Positions 1 through 8,302 are shown, counted from the first letter of the stretch. The stretch: DNA of 9,248 nucleotides from Euryarchaeota archaeon TMED132 (GCA_002172355.2 NHGH02000024.1:6627-15874), one strand, 5' to 3'. Translations and numbers: made by a program. The notes: generated from the letters alone by a model not told the origin.

Positions 1-3000
1 TCAGAAGAGATTGAAGCCGATAAAAATTCAGGGCCAGTCAGTTCTAAAGATACATCTTCTTTGATCAGAATACGTGTTGTGTTTGTGACATAATTAAAGT
101 CGGAAATTTCAGCCCTAATTGTAAATGAGTTTGAATCGCCTTCTAGGGATGCTGTTGGAACATTAATTTGGAACTGTACAGTTTGAATACCACCTGGTTG
201 AATAATAATTGAAACCTTCCTAGAATCATTTTCTGAATCCGAAAAGACCTTCAAAAACCAACTTGGATTAGATGGTTGAATACTTATATCCATCTCTAAG
301 ATAGAGTTACCTAAATTCCTAATCTCATAATCGAGGAACTTTACTTCACCGCTATCGACAAGTACGTCTCTAGTGATGAGGTTTGTACCTACAGGAGTTC
401 CATCATCGAGAAGATGTGCTTGAAACTCCTCTTTTTCTAAGACCGAAACCGTTACTACTTCACTATAATTTAGAGTCAGATCAGTAGTTGAAGTAACATA
501 ACACGAAATCACATCAGTTGCTCCTACTGCAGGTAAACCATCTGCAACAGGGGGGACAAAAATTCGAACCGGCATTGAAAGGTATGAAGAAATATCTAGC
601 GGCTCGAAATCTAAAGTAGATGAATTTGAGTTACCCAACATTATTTGCCAACGATTTTCAGATTCGCAGGTTACCGAATATTGTGCTGCAGAATTACCTA
701 CATTTTGAGCAGAGATTGAAAATGCCACAGATTCACCAGGCTTAGCAGCAAGACCCGCAGTTCCTGCTGATACAACCTTTACATCATCGACTTGTCCAAT
801 TTCAATAGTCAAACGTTGAGAATGAGATACTGAAGGAAGACCTTGATATTGAACTCTGACATCGACATAAAATGTTCCAAAACGAGCATATCTAGGGTTA
901 TTTGAATCATCAAAATTAGCAGATTCATCCTCAAAATGTAGTACTACATCTTTGTAATCACCTGTTGAACCTTGGCCAGTTAATGAAAATGGACCACTCT
1001 CAGAATATTGTTTAGTCCATACATCTTCTGGATTGATTAAATAGTTGTAAATCGGATGTTGCTTTTGTACATTTGTTACTGAGAGAGTGATACTTTGAGT
1101 ACCAGTACCCTCATTTTTGATCCTGATTGGGACATCTATCCCTGTTTCATTACGAACATCAAAAATCTTGATTGCAGAAGATGTTCTGTCTTCAGTTGTA
1201 ATAGGTTCAGTACCATCATCATTCAAAGCTATCACTCTAACACCAAGTGATGTCACTTCAATATCCATAGTAATAATATTATTATCGATGCCTGAAGACT
1301 CATCATTCATTTCTTGAATTACATTGTCGGTATCAAGACTCAATTTTAGAGTATGAGTTCCAGTTGTGGAAAACGAACGGGTGGTTATTACTGATTCTAC
1401 CTCGCTGGAAGCTACGCCCAGAGAATCCCCTTGCATCAAGATTGTACCCTCGGTTAAATCTTCTAAAATCCAATGGAATCCAGGAGTATCTAGAGTGCCT
1501 TGATTCATCCATGCAACTCTAAGTGAAACTATATCATTTTGTAAAGGGTTTTGTGAGGAAAGATAAATCGATTCATTAAAAGTGGTCAAATCAGATTTAG
1601 GCTGTATACTCATATCACCTGTTATGACAATACTGAAATCTTGTTCATTACCGGTTCGGTGCATTACTTTAACCAACCAATTGCCGGAATTGGAAAGTGT
1701 ACCAGGAGCTATTTTGATTCTTTCCACATTGTTTAAGTCATCAGATGTTCCACCCTGGGTGGAAAAACCTGAGGCAAAATCATTGCCCAGCCATTGGTTG
1801 CCAGATGGGTCGATAAGAATCAAATCTAAATCATTAACTAATTTAGATTGACTTTGAGCTGAATTAGCACTACCTGCTTCATCTGTCCATGCCAAAGTGA
1901 TATCTAGACCGTGGCTTGGATCTAAGTTCAAATCATAAAGCAAACCAAATCCAGAACGAAGAGATTTCTTATCATCAAAATATGTCGAAAGAATAGTGCT
2001 ACCGTCTTTAGGTAGAATAGTTTGTTCAAGATTTATTTGACCCCAGCCTTCTAAGTTGTTAGGAATATCTGGCGCCCCAAGGTCTGTAGCTCCATTGATT
2101 AAAGCGGCCTTAATTAAAGATGCAGAAGGTGAACTAATACCTATTTGTTCACGTAAAAATTCTCTTGTCAAGGAGGCTATACCACCAGTTACTGCAGTTG
2201 CTTGGGAAGTTCCCGATAACGACATGTAAAGCGGGTCTCCATCACCGTGAACTCCAGTACCGCATGAGAGGCCTGATGGTGATTTTGCCTCTTCCGCCCT
2301 ACCTGAGCAAATTTCTATCCCAGGGGCGACTAAATCAGGCTTAATTCTACCATCGAGTGTTGGGCCTTGACTAGAAATTGAAGCTACTGAACCTGCTGCG
2401 GCTGATGAACCTGTACCTGTTGTACTAGCTCCAACAGAAAGAACATTCTTTGCGGTACTCGGTGGAGAAATTTGAGAGGCACCACTGGAACCTCTGTCGC
2501 CAACAGAGAATATCGGCAACATTGCGGGTTCATCCCATACAAATTGGTCGACGGAACGTGAATCGGCAGTATACTCTCCGAAGTTACCATTAAGGCCCCA
2601 CGCATTGATAGCAATTCTAGCAGTCTTTTGCTTAGCATCTAGAAGTAGATTGTAGATTGACCCCTGTCTTCCAAAAACTCCAGTTGGGTCGTGTTCAAGA
2701 GCATACATTGTAACCAATGCTTCAGGAGCCATGCCTATGGTAGAAGAATCTCCTGAACCGTCTCCAATAGCGGTTAACGTGACGTGAGTCCCATGACCGG
2801 TATTACTATCAATTGGAGATGAATCTAATCCAAACTGTGTATAAATTGCTGAAACGCGCCCAGAAATATCAGGATGATCTCTATCCAGCCCAGTATCTGC
2901 AATTGCTAACATTTCACCTGAACCATCAAGTGTAAAAGTTGCTGTAGTCGCCACATTAACTACGCCAGAAATGGCACCAGCAACCGCATTATGAAGCTCA

Positions 3001-3755
3001 AGACCATGACCCTGTTCTATCCAAATTATTCTCCCATCTGAAGAGACTTGGTCGATGAAATCAACTAAATTAGAACTTGACAAAGTTACTTGACAAGCAC
3101 CAATACCACACCAAGCATCATCAGCACCAAAATGTGTCAAATCTAAAACTAATTTTTCAAATCCACCAATGGACAAATCATCAGATGGAATTAGCATTAA
3201 ACTATTGATTGTTTGATGCTCAAAAATTTCACTACTAACTCTCCAACCTGGATGCATATTACCCAACCAACGAACATTCGAGTTTTCACTGATTTCATCA
3301 AAGGCCTGTGCGGTGTTTTCTGACAGTCTTATCAGCATAGTTGCTTCACCAAGGTAATCTAGAACTGTGAATCCATATCTCGACTGAAGTTCATCTAAAT
3401 AAGTACTTGAAAAATACTCTAACTGAAGAATTGCAAATCCCGTGCTAAGATAATCCAAGTCGTCATGTAAAAATTCAGAAACTTTTGGACCGCTTGTCGA
3501 CAGTGGGTCAAATGAGCCTGCTGAAAGATGAACAAAACCTGAAATCGTGCTTTCCTCTATAACATCCAAACTCACTGATGCTGCTCTATGCCAATTCATA
3601 GTAGCAATTTCCAATTTTTGTTGTTCTGAATATTCCGGCTCAACGAGTTCCAAGGACTCAGAAAAAGGAGTTGTCTCTATTGTCATCAATGCTGGTGAAA
3701 ATGAGGTCAGCAGTAATAGTGCCAGCATCAACATAACACGCCGATGAGTCACCAT
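1..3755 (-). CDS. Exported S8 (subtilisin/kp43-like) serine protease with Ig-like/CARDB-like tail, C-terminus beyond the window
   Basis: Predicted secreted or surface-anchored endopeptidase; 1251 residues are visible and the frame is open to the left edge. The ATG at 3755 gives a basic start and a hydrophobic stretch (residues about 7-20, rich in Leu/Met, then SFSPA), a typical signal peptide. Residues about 25-270 look like a propeptide-like region with a close cysteine pair (C216, C221). The peptidase domain follows: Asp motif ADTGLDRDHPD (D287), His motif HGTHVT (H321) and Ser motif SGTSQAT (S517). Cysteines C483 and C498 flank a loop before the Ser motif and could form a disulfide. At the position of the oxyanion-hole Asn the protein reads SVGDRGSSG, so Asp (D420) replaces Asn. 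Residues about 590-715 form the beta-sandwich seen after the peptidase in kp43-like subtilases (LAWTDEAG, then LVNDLDLILIDPSGNQW). Residues about 718-832 resemble CARDB, and further Ig-like modules continue to the edge. Family assignment is firm; substrate is unknown. Confidence 0.93.
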   Translation of the reverse strand, partial: MVTHRRVMLMLALLLLTSFSPALMTIETTPFSESLELVEPEYSEQQKLEIATMNWHRAASVSLDVIEESTISGFVHLSAGSFDPLSTSGPKVSEFLHDDLDYLSTGFAILQLEYFSSTYLDELQSRYGFTVLDYLGEATMLIRLSENTAQAFDEISENSNVRWLGNMHPGWRVSSEIFEHQTINSLMLIPSDDLSIGGFEKLVLDLTHFGADDAWCGIGACQVTLSSSNLVDFIDQVSSDGRIIWIEQGHGLELHNAVAGAISGVVNVATTATFTLDGSGEMLAIADTGLDRDHPDISGRVSAIYTQFGLDSSPIDSNTGHGTHVTLTAIGDGSGDSSTIGMAPEALVTMYALEHDPTGVFGRQGSIYNLLLDAKQKTARIAINAWGLNGNFGEYTADSRSVDQFVWDEPAMLPIFSVGDRGSSGASQISPPSTAKNVLSVGASTTGTGSSAAAGSVASISSQGPTLDGRIKPDLVAPGIEICSGRAEEAKSPSGLSCGTGVHGDGDPLYMSLSGTSQATAVTGGIASLTREFLREQIGISSPSASLIKAALINGATDLGAPDIPNNLEGWGQINLEQTILPKDGSTILSTYFDDKKSLRSGFGLLYDLNLDPSHGLDITLAWTDEAGSANSAQSQSKLVNDLDLILIDPSGNQWLGNDFASGFSTQGGTSDDLNNVERIKIAPGTLSNSGNWLVKVMHRTGNEQDFSIVITGDMSIQPKSDLTTFNESIYLSSQNPLQNDIVSLRVAWMNQGTLDTPGFHWILEDLTEGTILMQGDSLGVASSEVESVITTRSFSTTGTHTLKLSLDTDNVIQEMNDESSGIDNNIITMDIEVTSLGVRVIALNDDGTEPITTEDRTSSAIKIFDVRNETGIDVPIRIKNEGTGTQSITLSVTNVQKQHPIYNYLINPEDVWTKQYSESGPFSLTGQGSTGDYKDVVLHFEDESANFDDSNNPRYARFGTFYVDVRVQYQGLPSVSHSQRLTIEIGQVDDVKVVSAGTAGLAAKPGESVAFSISAQNVGNSAAQYSVTCESENRWQIMLGNSNSSTLDFEPLDISSYLSMPVRIFVPPVADGLPAVGATDVISCYVTSTTDLTLNYSEVVTVSVLEKEEFQAHLLDDGTPVGTNLITRDVLVDSGEVKFLDYEIRNLGNSILEMDISIQPSNPSWFLKVFSDSENDSRKVSIIIQPGGIQTVQFQINVPTASLEGDSNSFTIRAEISDFNYVTNTTRILIKEDVSLELTGPEFLSASISS

Positions 3756-3815
3756 AACATCTCGGACTCCCGTGAGGTTTTTGAAAACAACCCTATAATG
3801 ACCGATAAATGCTCA
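3756..3815 (-). promoter_or_regulatory. GAPDH-protease intergenic spacer with possible promoter and weak SD
   Basis: The 60-base gap between the GAPDH stop and the protease ATG is AT-rich in its upstream half. It holds a TATA-like CATTATAGGG on the minus strand (about 3793-3802) and a GGGAG (3767-3771) 11 bases before the ATG, slightly far for a Shine-Dalgarno site. No T-tract follows the GAPDH stop, so read-through from GAPDH is also possible. Promoter assignment is by eye only. Confidence 0.3.
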
Positions 3816-4853
3816 TTAAATATTATTATATTTCGATATCGCCAAATCGGTCTTACTAACTGATTTATTCCAATCTGATTCAACGCCCATCAATGCTCTG
3901 ATGGCATCAACATTTTCAGGAATTACATCCGACTCTTGGTGTATGGCTTGGAAATAATAAAGAGTATTCCCTTCCAATTTAACACCATCTTTCCAAACAA
4001 AAATTTCATGCAAGTCCCCCCACTTGCGACCGATATCTCTAGCGAATTCCATAACTTCCGCCGTTGTAGTGATTCCAGTTTCTCCACCATTCATCAGTAT
4101 TATTCTTGGTTGAGAATCCCACATTGAAAGTACTTTATCGGTAGTCAACCCGTGCCCTTCTGGCAAGGTTGCTACAATAACATGGACGTGCATTATAGTA
4201 GTTGGAACGGCTACTGCCATGGAATTAATCGAAATTTGAGGCTTGACTGTCATTACGTCAGGTCCATGATGAGATGGAACTTTCAATACTGGTTTTATCG
4301 CATTTATTGGTCCTTTATTTGAGTCACCTGGATCTGCCGCTCGACGAATCATTGTACATTCAACACTTAACTCACCACAGTGATTGTAAAGAGGGACCAA
4401 AGTTCTTGAGAGTCCTGTGGTGTTACAAGAAACAACACGTGTACCCTGTGCGTTTAGATTCTCTTGATGATTTGCAGATGAAGTATAAGATAATTCAGTC
4501 ATTGCATGTTTCTCTCCACCTTGGAATATCCACTTTACTCCTGCTGATTGATACTTTTCCTTATTTGATGCGCCCACTTTGCCTGGTGAACAATCAACAA
4601 CTATGTCTGCTACAGAGAGTAAGTCTGACAAACCACCATGACATTCATATCCGGCTTTACCAAATGCATCTATTCTTTCTTGTTCGTCAAATGTACAATA
4701 AATTGGATAGCCTTTTCTAACTGCCAAGTCACATCCAAATGCAGGTCTAGTCTTTGTAACTCCAACGATTTCCATATCATCTTGAGCGTCAACAGCATCT
4801 GCGACCCTCTTACCAATTGTTCCATATCCGTTGATAGCCACCTTGATTGTCAT
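3816..4853 (-). CDS. gap: Glyceraldehyde-3-phosphate dehydrogenase, archaeal class II
   Basis: Cytoplasmic enzyme that interconverts glyceraldehyde 3-phosphate and 1,3-bisphosphoglycerate with NAD(P), in glycolysis or gluconeogenesis. The 345-residue product is of usual length for archaeal GAPDH and complete. It opens with the Rossmann motif INGYGTIGKRVADA (residues 7-20). The catalytic cysteine motif is SCNTTGLSRT (C143), followed by RRAADPGDSNKGPINAI (170-186), HHGPDV (195-200) and PTTIMHVH (217-224); a His in this last motif is probably the catalytic base. These are hallmarks of the archaeal class rather than bacterial GapA. The start is placed at the ATG at 4853 because the Rossmann fold begins there and GGTGAGGG lies just upstream. 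An in-frame ATG at 4934 would add 27 residues unlike the family and run into the divergent promoter region. In archaea with modified Entner-Doudoroff or gluconeogenic metabolism this class often works in the anabolic direction; that role here is inference, as is coenzyme preference. Confidence 0.95.
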   Translation of the reverse strand: MTIKVAINGYGTIGKRVADAVDAQDDMEIVGVTKTRPAFGCDLAVRKGYPIYCTFDEQERIDAFGKAGYECHGGLSDLLSVADIVVDCSPGKVGASNKEKYQSAGVKWIFQGGEKHAMTELSYTSSANHQENLNAQGTRVVSCNTTGLSRTLVPLYNHCGELSVECTMIRRAADPGDSNKGPINAIKPVLKVPSHHGPDVMTVKPQISINSMAVAVPTTIMHVHVIVATLPEGHGLTTDKVLSMWDSQPRIILMNGGETGITTTAEVMEFARDIGRKWGDLHEIFVWKDGVKLEGNTLYYFQAIHQESDVIPENVDAIRALMGVESDWNKSVSKTDLAISKYNNI

Positions 4854-4954
4854 GCCCTCACCAATTACCTGTCCTTGAAGTCCCTCTATTAACAAATCGT
4901 TAGAAATTTGTTGGTAAAAAACAACACAATTCATAATTTGTTCAAAGAAAGTAT
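4854..4954. promoter_or_regulatory. Divergent intergenic promoter region
   Basis: About 100 AT-rich bases separate the divergently transcribed GAPDH gene and the GXGXG gene and should hold both promoters. On the plus strand, the purine-rich CAAAGAAA followed by GTATAT (about 4943-4956) resembles an archaeal BRE plus TATA box. It lies about 27 bases before an in-frame ATG at 4982, so a leaderless transcript could start there. On the minus strand, TTGTTAATAG (about 4884-4893) is a weak TATA candidate for GAPDH, whose ATG is preceded by GGTGAGGG. No operator-like repeat was recognised. Confidence 0.45.
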
Positions 4955-6562
4955 ATGTTCAAGATACTCCGACATAGTCTCATGGCGGATGTTTTGGATA
5001 TTGTCGAGCGCTCGTTCAGCATCAATTCCAAACTTGGTTCAAGGCTTGAAGCTGCGGCTCAACAAAATGCAATATTGCGTATTGGGTGGACTAATTCAGG
5101 GGAACCTGTGCCCAAAAATGGTGAATTAGGACTTTGTCCTGGTTTACCAGAAGGTTCGAAGTTGAGAGCTTTAGGAGTTCTAGGTTCCTGGATTGCCGCA
5201 TTTGGCAATGGTGGTAATTTTACCATTCAGGGTGATAGCGGTTCATTTCTTGGAGCGGGAAATAATGGAAATACCATCACCTGTGAGCAAAGTTCTGGCA
5301 ACTATGCTGGTTTCGCTATGAAATCAGGAAGAATCAGTATTCTTGACGGAGCAGGAAATGATGCTGGAGCATGCATGACTGGAGGATTACTTTCCATTCG
5401 AGGCAATGCTGGCTCAAGAGTTGGAGGCGGTATGTCTGGCGGATTAATCGTAGTAGACGGTGATGTTGGCAGCGACCCAGGAGCAGGGATGACTGGTGGT
5501 CGAATAATTATCAATGGAAGATGTCCTAATCCACCTGAAGGAGTGGCATTGAGACCACTAACAGCTGCTGAACAAAAAGAAATTAACAAACAACTCGACG
5601 ATAAAAAACATGAAATTCCAAAAGATGCAATGTGTTTAGAAGCAAATGATTCGGTTTCAAATCAAAATCGTGAGAATCTGGTATCGAGTGGAGACCTTTC
5701 TGGAATTGGATTAGTTCCTGGAGATGACGGGCGAAAAATGCACTATATCACATGTGACACAGTTGCCTTAATTGGCGAGAGAGGTGATGAAAATACACCT
5801 ATTGCTCTACCACTTCCGATGATTCCTTCTATCGATGATGCTAAGGAATTGAAATTACCTAAAAATACCGATATTGGATTGGTAGATTGCCTGAACAAGC
5901 AACCATTTATGACTCGCCATAATCCAAGAAATAATGACTTCTTAATTATTGATACTGAAAACTTGGCTGATGTATCCATTAGCGTCAGTCAATCTGGTGG
6001 ATTAATTCTGGATTTCACATCTTTACCAAGCATGGATTCAGAAGAAATAGATGGTCTATTAGTTGCCCTTAGGTCAATGGCTGGAAGACAAAAGCCATAT
6101 GGTATAGTTGAAGGAATTGGAAGAATTAATTCACTACATACTCAAGCATCATATCACAATGCGGATTTAGCAATATGTAAAATTGAAGATAATACCGGAA
6201 TTTCTGAAGCGGCCAGCCTACCACTAATTGGTAGAAGTAACAAGGCAAACCTCGAGGGAACTGATACTGAATCTGGGATATTGCTTGGATTCTCAGCTGA
6301 TGCTCAAGATTTAGCAATTCTTTCTGCTACTGGAATTAAGGTTACATGTTGTGAAGTTCCTATGATTGATGCCATGGATTTGGCTGTTTGGATACAAGGT
6401 TTGAATAGAGGTTTGTCAAGTATTCTTAGAGAACTAGGTTTAGAATCAATTGATGGATTAAATAGGCAACACCTTCGTGCCTTAGACCATGAAACTGCAG
6501 CAGTAAGTGGTTTGAGATTGGCAGGATATGAACGACCATTGCCTCATTGGTTTGCTAGATGA
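4955..6562 (+). CDS. GXGXG beta-helix protein with degenerate glutamate-synthase-like C-terminal region
   Basis: A 535-residue protein with no signal peptide or membrane segment, so probably cytoplasmic. Residues about 75-190 are a GXGXG domain, the right-handed beta-helix found at the C-terminus of glutamate synthase large subunits and in formylmethanofuran dehydrogenase subunit C. Repeated Gly-rich turns are visible: GNGGNFTIQGDSGSFLGAG, SGRISILDGAGNDAGACMTG, GGLLSIRGNAGSRVGGGMSG and GGLIVVDGDVGSDPGAGMTG. Residues 191-320 are a linker I do not recognise. Residues about 320-512 vaguely resemble the FMN barrel of glutamate synthase, best at the end (LNRGLSSILRELGLESIDGL, 483-502, like the helical tail of that domain). 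The Fe-S cysteine cluster of real glutamate synthases is absent; only C465-C466 lies near the expected place. Order is reversed compared with GltB (FMN then GXGXG). A catalytic glutamate synthase role is therefore doubtful. The ATG at 4982 (MADVLDIVERS) is an equally plausible start. The gene ends nine bases before pheT, suggesting cotranscription. Confidence 0.8.
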   Translation: MFKILRHSLMADVLDIVERSFSINSKLGSRLEAAAQQNAILRIGWTNSGEPVPKNGELGLCPGLPEGSKLRALGVLGSWIAAFGNGGNFTIQGDSGSFLGAGNNGNTITCEQSSGNYAGFAMKSGRISILDGAGNDAGACMTGGLLSIRGNAGSRVGGGMSGGLIVVDGDVGSDPGAGMTGGRIIINGRCPNPPEGVALRPLTAAEQKEINKQLDDKKHEIPKDAMCLEANDSVSNQNRENLVSSGDLSGIGLVPGDDGRKMHYITCDTVALIGERGDENTPIALPLPMIPSIDDAKELKLPKNTDIGLVDCLNKQPFMTRHNPRNNDFLIIDTENLADVSISVSQSGGLILDFTSLPSMDSEEIDGLLVALRSMAGRQKPYGIVEGIGRINSLHTQASYHNADLAICKIEDNTGISEAASLPLIGRSNKANLEGTDTESGILLGFSADAQDLAILSATGIKVTCCEVPMIDAMDLAVWIQGLNRGLSSILRELGLESIDGLNRQHLRALDHETAAVSGLRLAGYERPLPHWFAR

Positions 6563-6571
6563 GTGATTATT
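6562..6571 (+). promoter_or_regulatory. Ribosome binding site deciding the pheT start
   Basis: AGTGAT overlaps the stop codon of the upstream gene and sits about four bases before the ATG at 6572. It resembles the archaeal GGTGA Shine-Dalgarno core. A GTG at 6563 is in frame and abuts the stop, but the family's usual start (MPTI-like) and this site favour the ATG. Confidence 0.45.
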
Positions 6572-8263
6572 ATGCCAACTATTTCTGTCGAGCAAAGTTT
6601 GATTACAAGCCTACTTGCTAAACATGACTTAGTTAATGATGTTGAAGTTCTATCCAATGAATTGCCTCTTTTGGGTACAGATATAGATAACTGTACTGAA
6701 GAAGTTCTAGACATTGAAATATTCCCAAACCGTCCAGATTTACTTTCTGGAGAAACGCTCTCTATAGCAATTCGAAATTTCATCCATGGTCAGAAAGCAA
6801 ATCCAAATTTGAATATAAAACGAGGAGATATCAAAATATCAGTCGATAAAGAATTAGAAAATATTCGACCGGTTATTCTCGCAGGCGTGGTTCGAGGAGT
6901 GAAACTGGATGGTGATGTGGAGATTGATTCTTTCATTAAGTCCCTAATGGATCACCAAGAAAAACTACACTTTGCATTAGGTCGAGGTCGAAGAAGAGCC
7001 TCTATTGGAGTTCATGACCTTAGTACATTGAAACCACCATTTAGAGTCAAAGCAGTTTCAGGTGATACAAAGTTCGTACCTCTAGCAATGGATGAGGAAA
7101 TGAGCATTCAACAAATATTGAAACAACACCCCAAGGGAATCGATTATGCTCATCTCTTAGAAGGATTTGAAAAATTCCCAGTCATAACGGATTCAAATGA
7201 TTCAATTTTATCCTTCCCACCAATCATCAATGGAAACCATACCACTGTTAACAATCAAACAAGAGATTTTTTTATTGATGTGACAGGGTGGGACCACCGT
7301 TCCTGTGAAGCAAGTTTGATGCTAATAGCTTCACAATTATGTGAAAGAGGCGGAGAGATTGAATCTGTTGAAGTTACGTCTTTTGATGGAATTGTCAAAC
7401 AATACCCTGAGGGCTCTGCGATTCAACACGATGTCCCAACTAATTTGCTGGATGGCCTTTTAGGTCGAATTTTGACAGATGAAGAGATATCTAAAGCGAT
7501 CAACAGAATGGGTGGTAATTTTATTTCTAGAAATCAGGAAAATTCTATCACTATCGAAATGCCAAGATGGCGATTTGACATTCTTCACCCGGTAGATTTA
7601 GTTGAAGATATTGCTATTGGTCATGGGTATGAAGATTTAGGCTCAGATGTACCTAAAGCACCAATGACTGCAATTCCACGTAATGATGGTCATTTGCGAA
7701 GAAGAATTAGAGATTCAATGCAAGGCTTAGGTTTCATGCAAATTCAATCTCTTACTTTATCAAATGATGATGACCAGTTTAATTTCATTAGATTTGCCCC
7801 TGTTGGTGAGGTTACAAGAATTACCAATCCAATTACTATTGACCACACTTTACTTCGACAATACTTGACACCTGGTTTGATGCGTTTACTAGCGACAAAT
7901 CAACACCATAACCTACCTCAAAGTGTGTATGAATTGGGAACGGTGGTTAGAGATCACGAGAATTCGGATAGAGTCGCATTTTTAGTGGCTGAAAGAAGTG
8001 GAGGGTTCGCAGCAGTAAGGGGTCGAGTTCAAGCATTCATGCGAGACATCGGTGCTTTAAACTATGAAATTGAGAAATTACCAGAGGGTGAAGGTCCATG
8101 GCTGACAGGACGTTCAGCGAAAGTTATTATCGATGGAGTTCATGTTGGATGTTTTGGAGAAATAGACCCTCATATTTCAGAAAAGTTTGACCTTCGAGTG
8201 CCGATCAGTGGAGCAGAATTCTCACTAACTAACTTGGCAGAATCTATTGTAGACCCAGTTTGA
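6572..8263 (+). CDS. pheT: Phenylalanyl-tRNA synthetase beta subunit, archaeal type
   Basis: Beta chain of the cytoplasmic alpha2-beta2 enzyme that charges tRNA(Phe); it carries the editing and tRNA-contact domains, while the alpha chain (PheS) holds the active site. The 563-residue product is complete and matches archaeal/eukaryotic length, shorter than bacterial PheT because the N-terminal OB-fold domain is lacking. The N-terminal motif EIFPNRPDLLSGE (49-61) is typical. The B3/4 editing domain spans about 95-265 with VHDLSTLKPPF (147-157), FVPLAMDEEMS (168-178), HPKGIDYAHLL (186-196), FPPIING (215-221) and FFIDVTG (233-239). The B5 domain spans about 285-360 and ends in RWRFDILHPVDLVEDIAIG, with the acidic residues D336, E345 and D346 that usually bind metal. 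The catalytic-like module covers about 365-563, including NPITIDHTLLRQYLTPGLMR (419-438) and FGEIDPH. It follows the GXGXG gene by nine bases, and no pheS is in the window. A T-tract follows. Confidence 0.96.
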   Translation: MPTISVEQSLITSLLAKHDLVNDVEVLSNELPLLGTDIDNCTEEVLDIEIFPNRPDLLSGETLSIAIRNFIHGQKANPNLNIKRGDIKISVDKELENIRPVILAGVVRGVKLDGDVEIDSFIKSLMDHQEKLHFALGRGRRRASIGVHDLSTLKPPFRVKAVSGDTKFVPLAMDEEMSIQQILKQHPKGIDYAHLLEGFEKFPVITDSNDSILSFPPIINGNHTTVNNQTRDFFIDVTGWDHRSCEASLMLIASQLCERGGEIESVEVTSFDGIVKQYPEGSAIQHDVPTNLLDGLLGRILTDEEISKAINRMGGNFISRNQENSITIEMPRWRFDILHPVDLVEDIAIGHGYEDLGSDVPKAPMTAIPRNDGHLRRRIRDSMQGLGFMQIQSLTLSNDDDQFNFIRFAPVGEVTRITNPITIDHTLLRQYLTPGLMRLLATNQHHNLPQSVYELGTVVRDHENSDRVAFLVAERSGGFAAVRGRVQAFMRDIGALNYEIEKLPEGEGPWLTGRSAKVIIDGVHVGCFGEIDPHISEKFDLRVPISGAEFSLTNLAESIVDPV

Positions 8264-8273
8264 TATTTTTTTG
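8264..8273 (+). terminator. T-tract terminator candidate after pheT
   Basis: A run of seven T (8266-8272) begins two bases after the pheT stop. Archaeal RNA polymerase terminates mainly at T-runs without needing a stem-loop, so this is a reasonable end for the plus-strand pair. The same AT-rich sequence could also serve as part of the promoter for the next gene. Confidence 0.4.
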
Positions 8274-8286
8274 AACAAAACATGCG

Positions 8287-8302
8287 AGTGTTTCAAGACA
8301 CT
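8287..8302 (+). other. Small inverted repeat between pheT and the next gene
   Basis: AGTGT and ACACT form a perfect five-base inverted repeat around TTCAAG; one extra T-G pair would leave a TCAA loop. It lies 18 bases before the ATG at 8320 and is followed by the T-rich TACTCTTT. It could be a leader hairpin, an operator or chance; short repeats like this are common. Confidence 0.25.

Noticed and set aside
2384..2638. An 84-codon minus-strand open frame inside the protease gene
   Set aside because: It lies in another frame of the same strand as the protease, over the conserved catalytic region, and its product has low-complexity Gln/Val/His runs and no recognisable motif.
1..3755. A frameshift or break in the protease gene
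   Set aside because: The Asp, His and Ser motifs, the beta-sandwich and the tail modules all read in one frame from the ATG at 3755 to the edge; the gene is only cut by the window.
4274..4720. A 148-codon plus-strand open frame antisense to GAPDH
   Set aside because: The GAPDH frame carries all family motifs here; the antisense product is Leu/His-rich without domain features and has no ribosome binding site.
4854..4934. A 27-residue N-terminal extension of GAPDH from the ATG at 4934
   Set aside because: The extension lacks family resemblance, the Rossmann motif starts right after the ATG at 4853, and a Shine-Dalgarno-like GGTGAGGG precedes that ATG. The extension would also cover the divergent promoter region.
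5200..5520. Gly-rich DNA repeats in the GXGXG region as a tandem nucleotide repeat
   Set aside because: The periodicity is at protein level, from beta-helix turns; the nucleotide copies are too diverged to be a recent tandem repeat.
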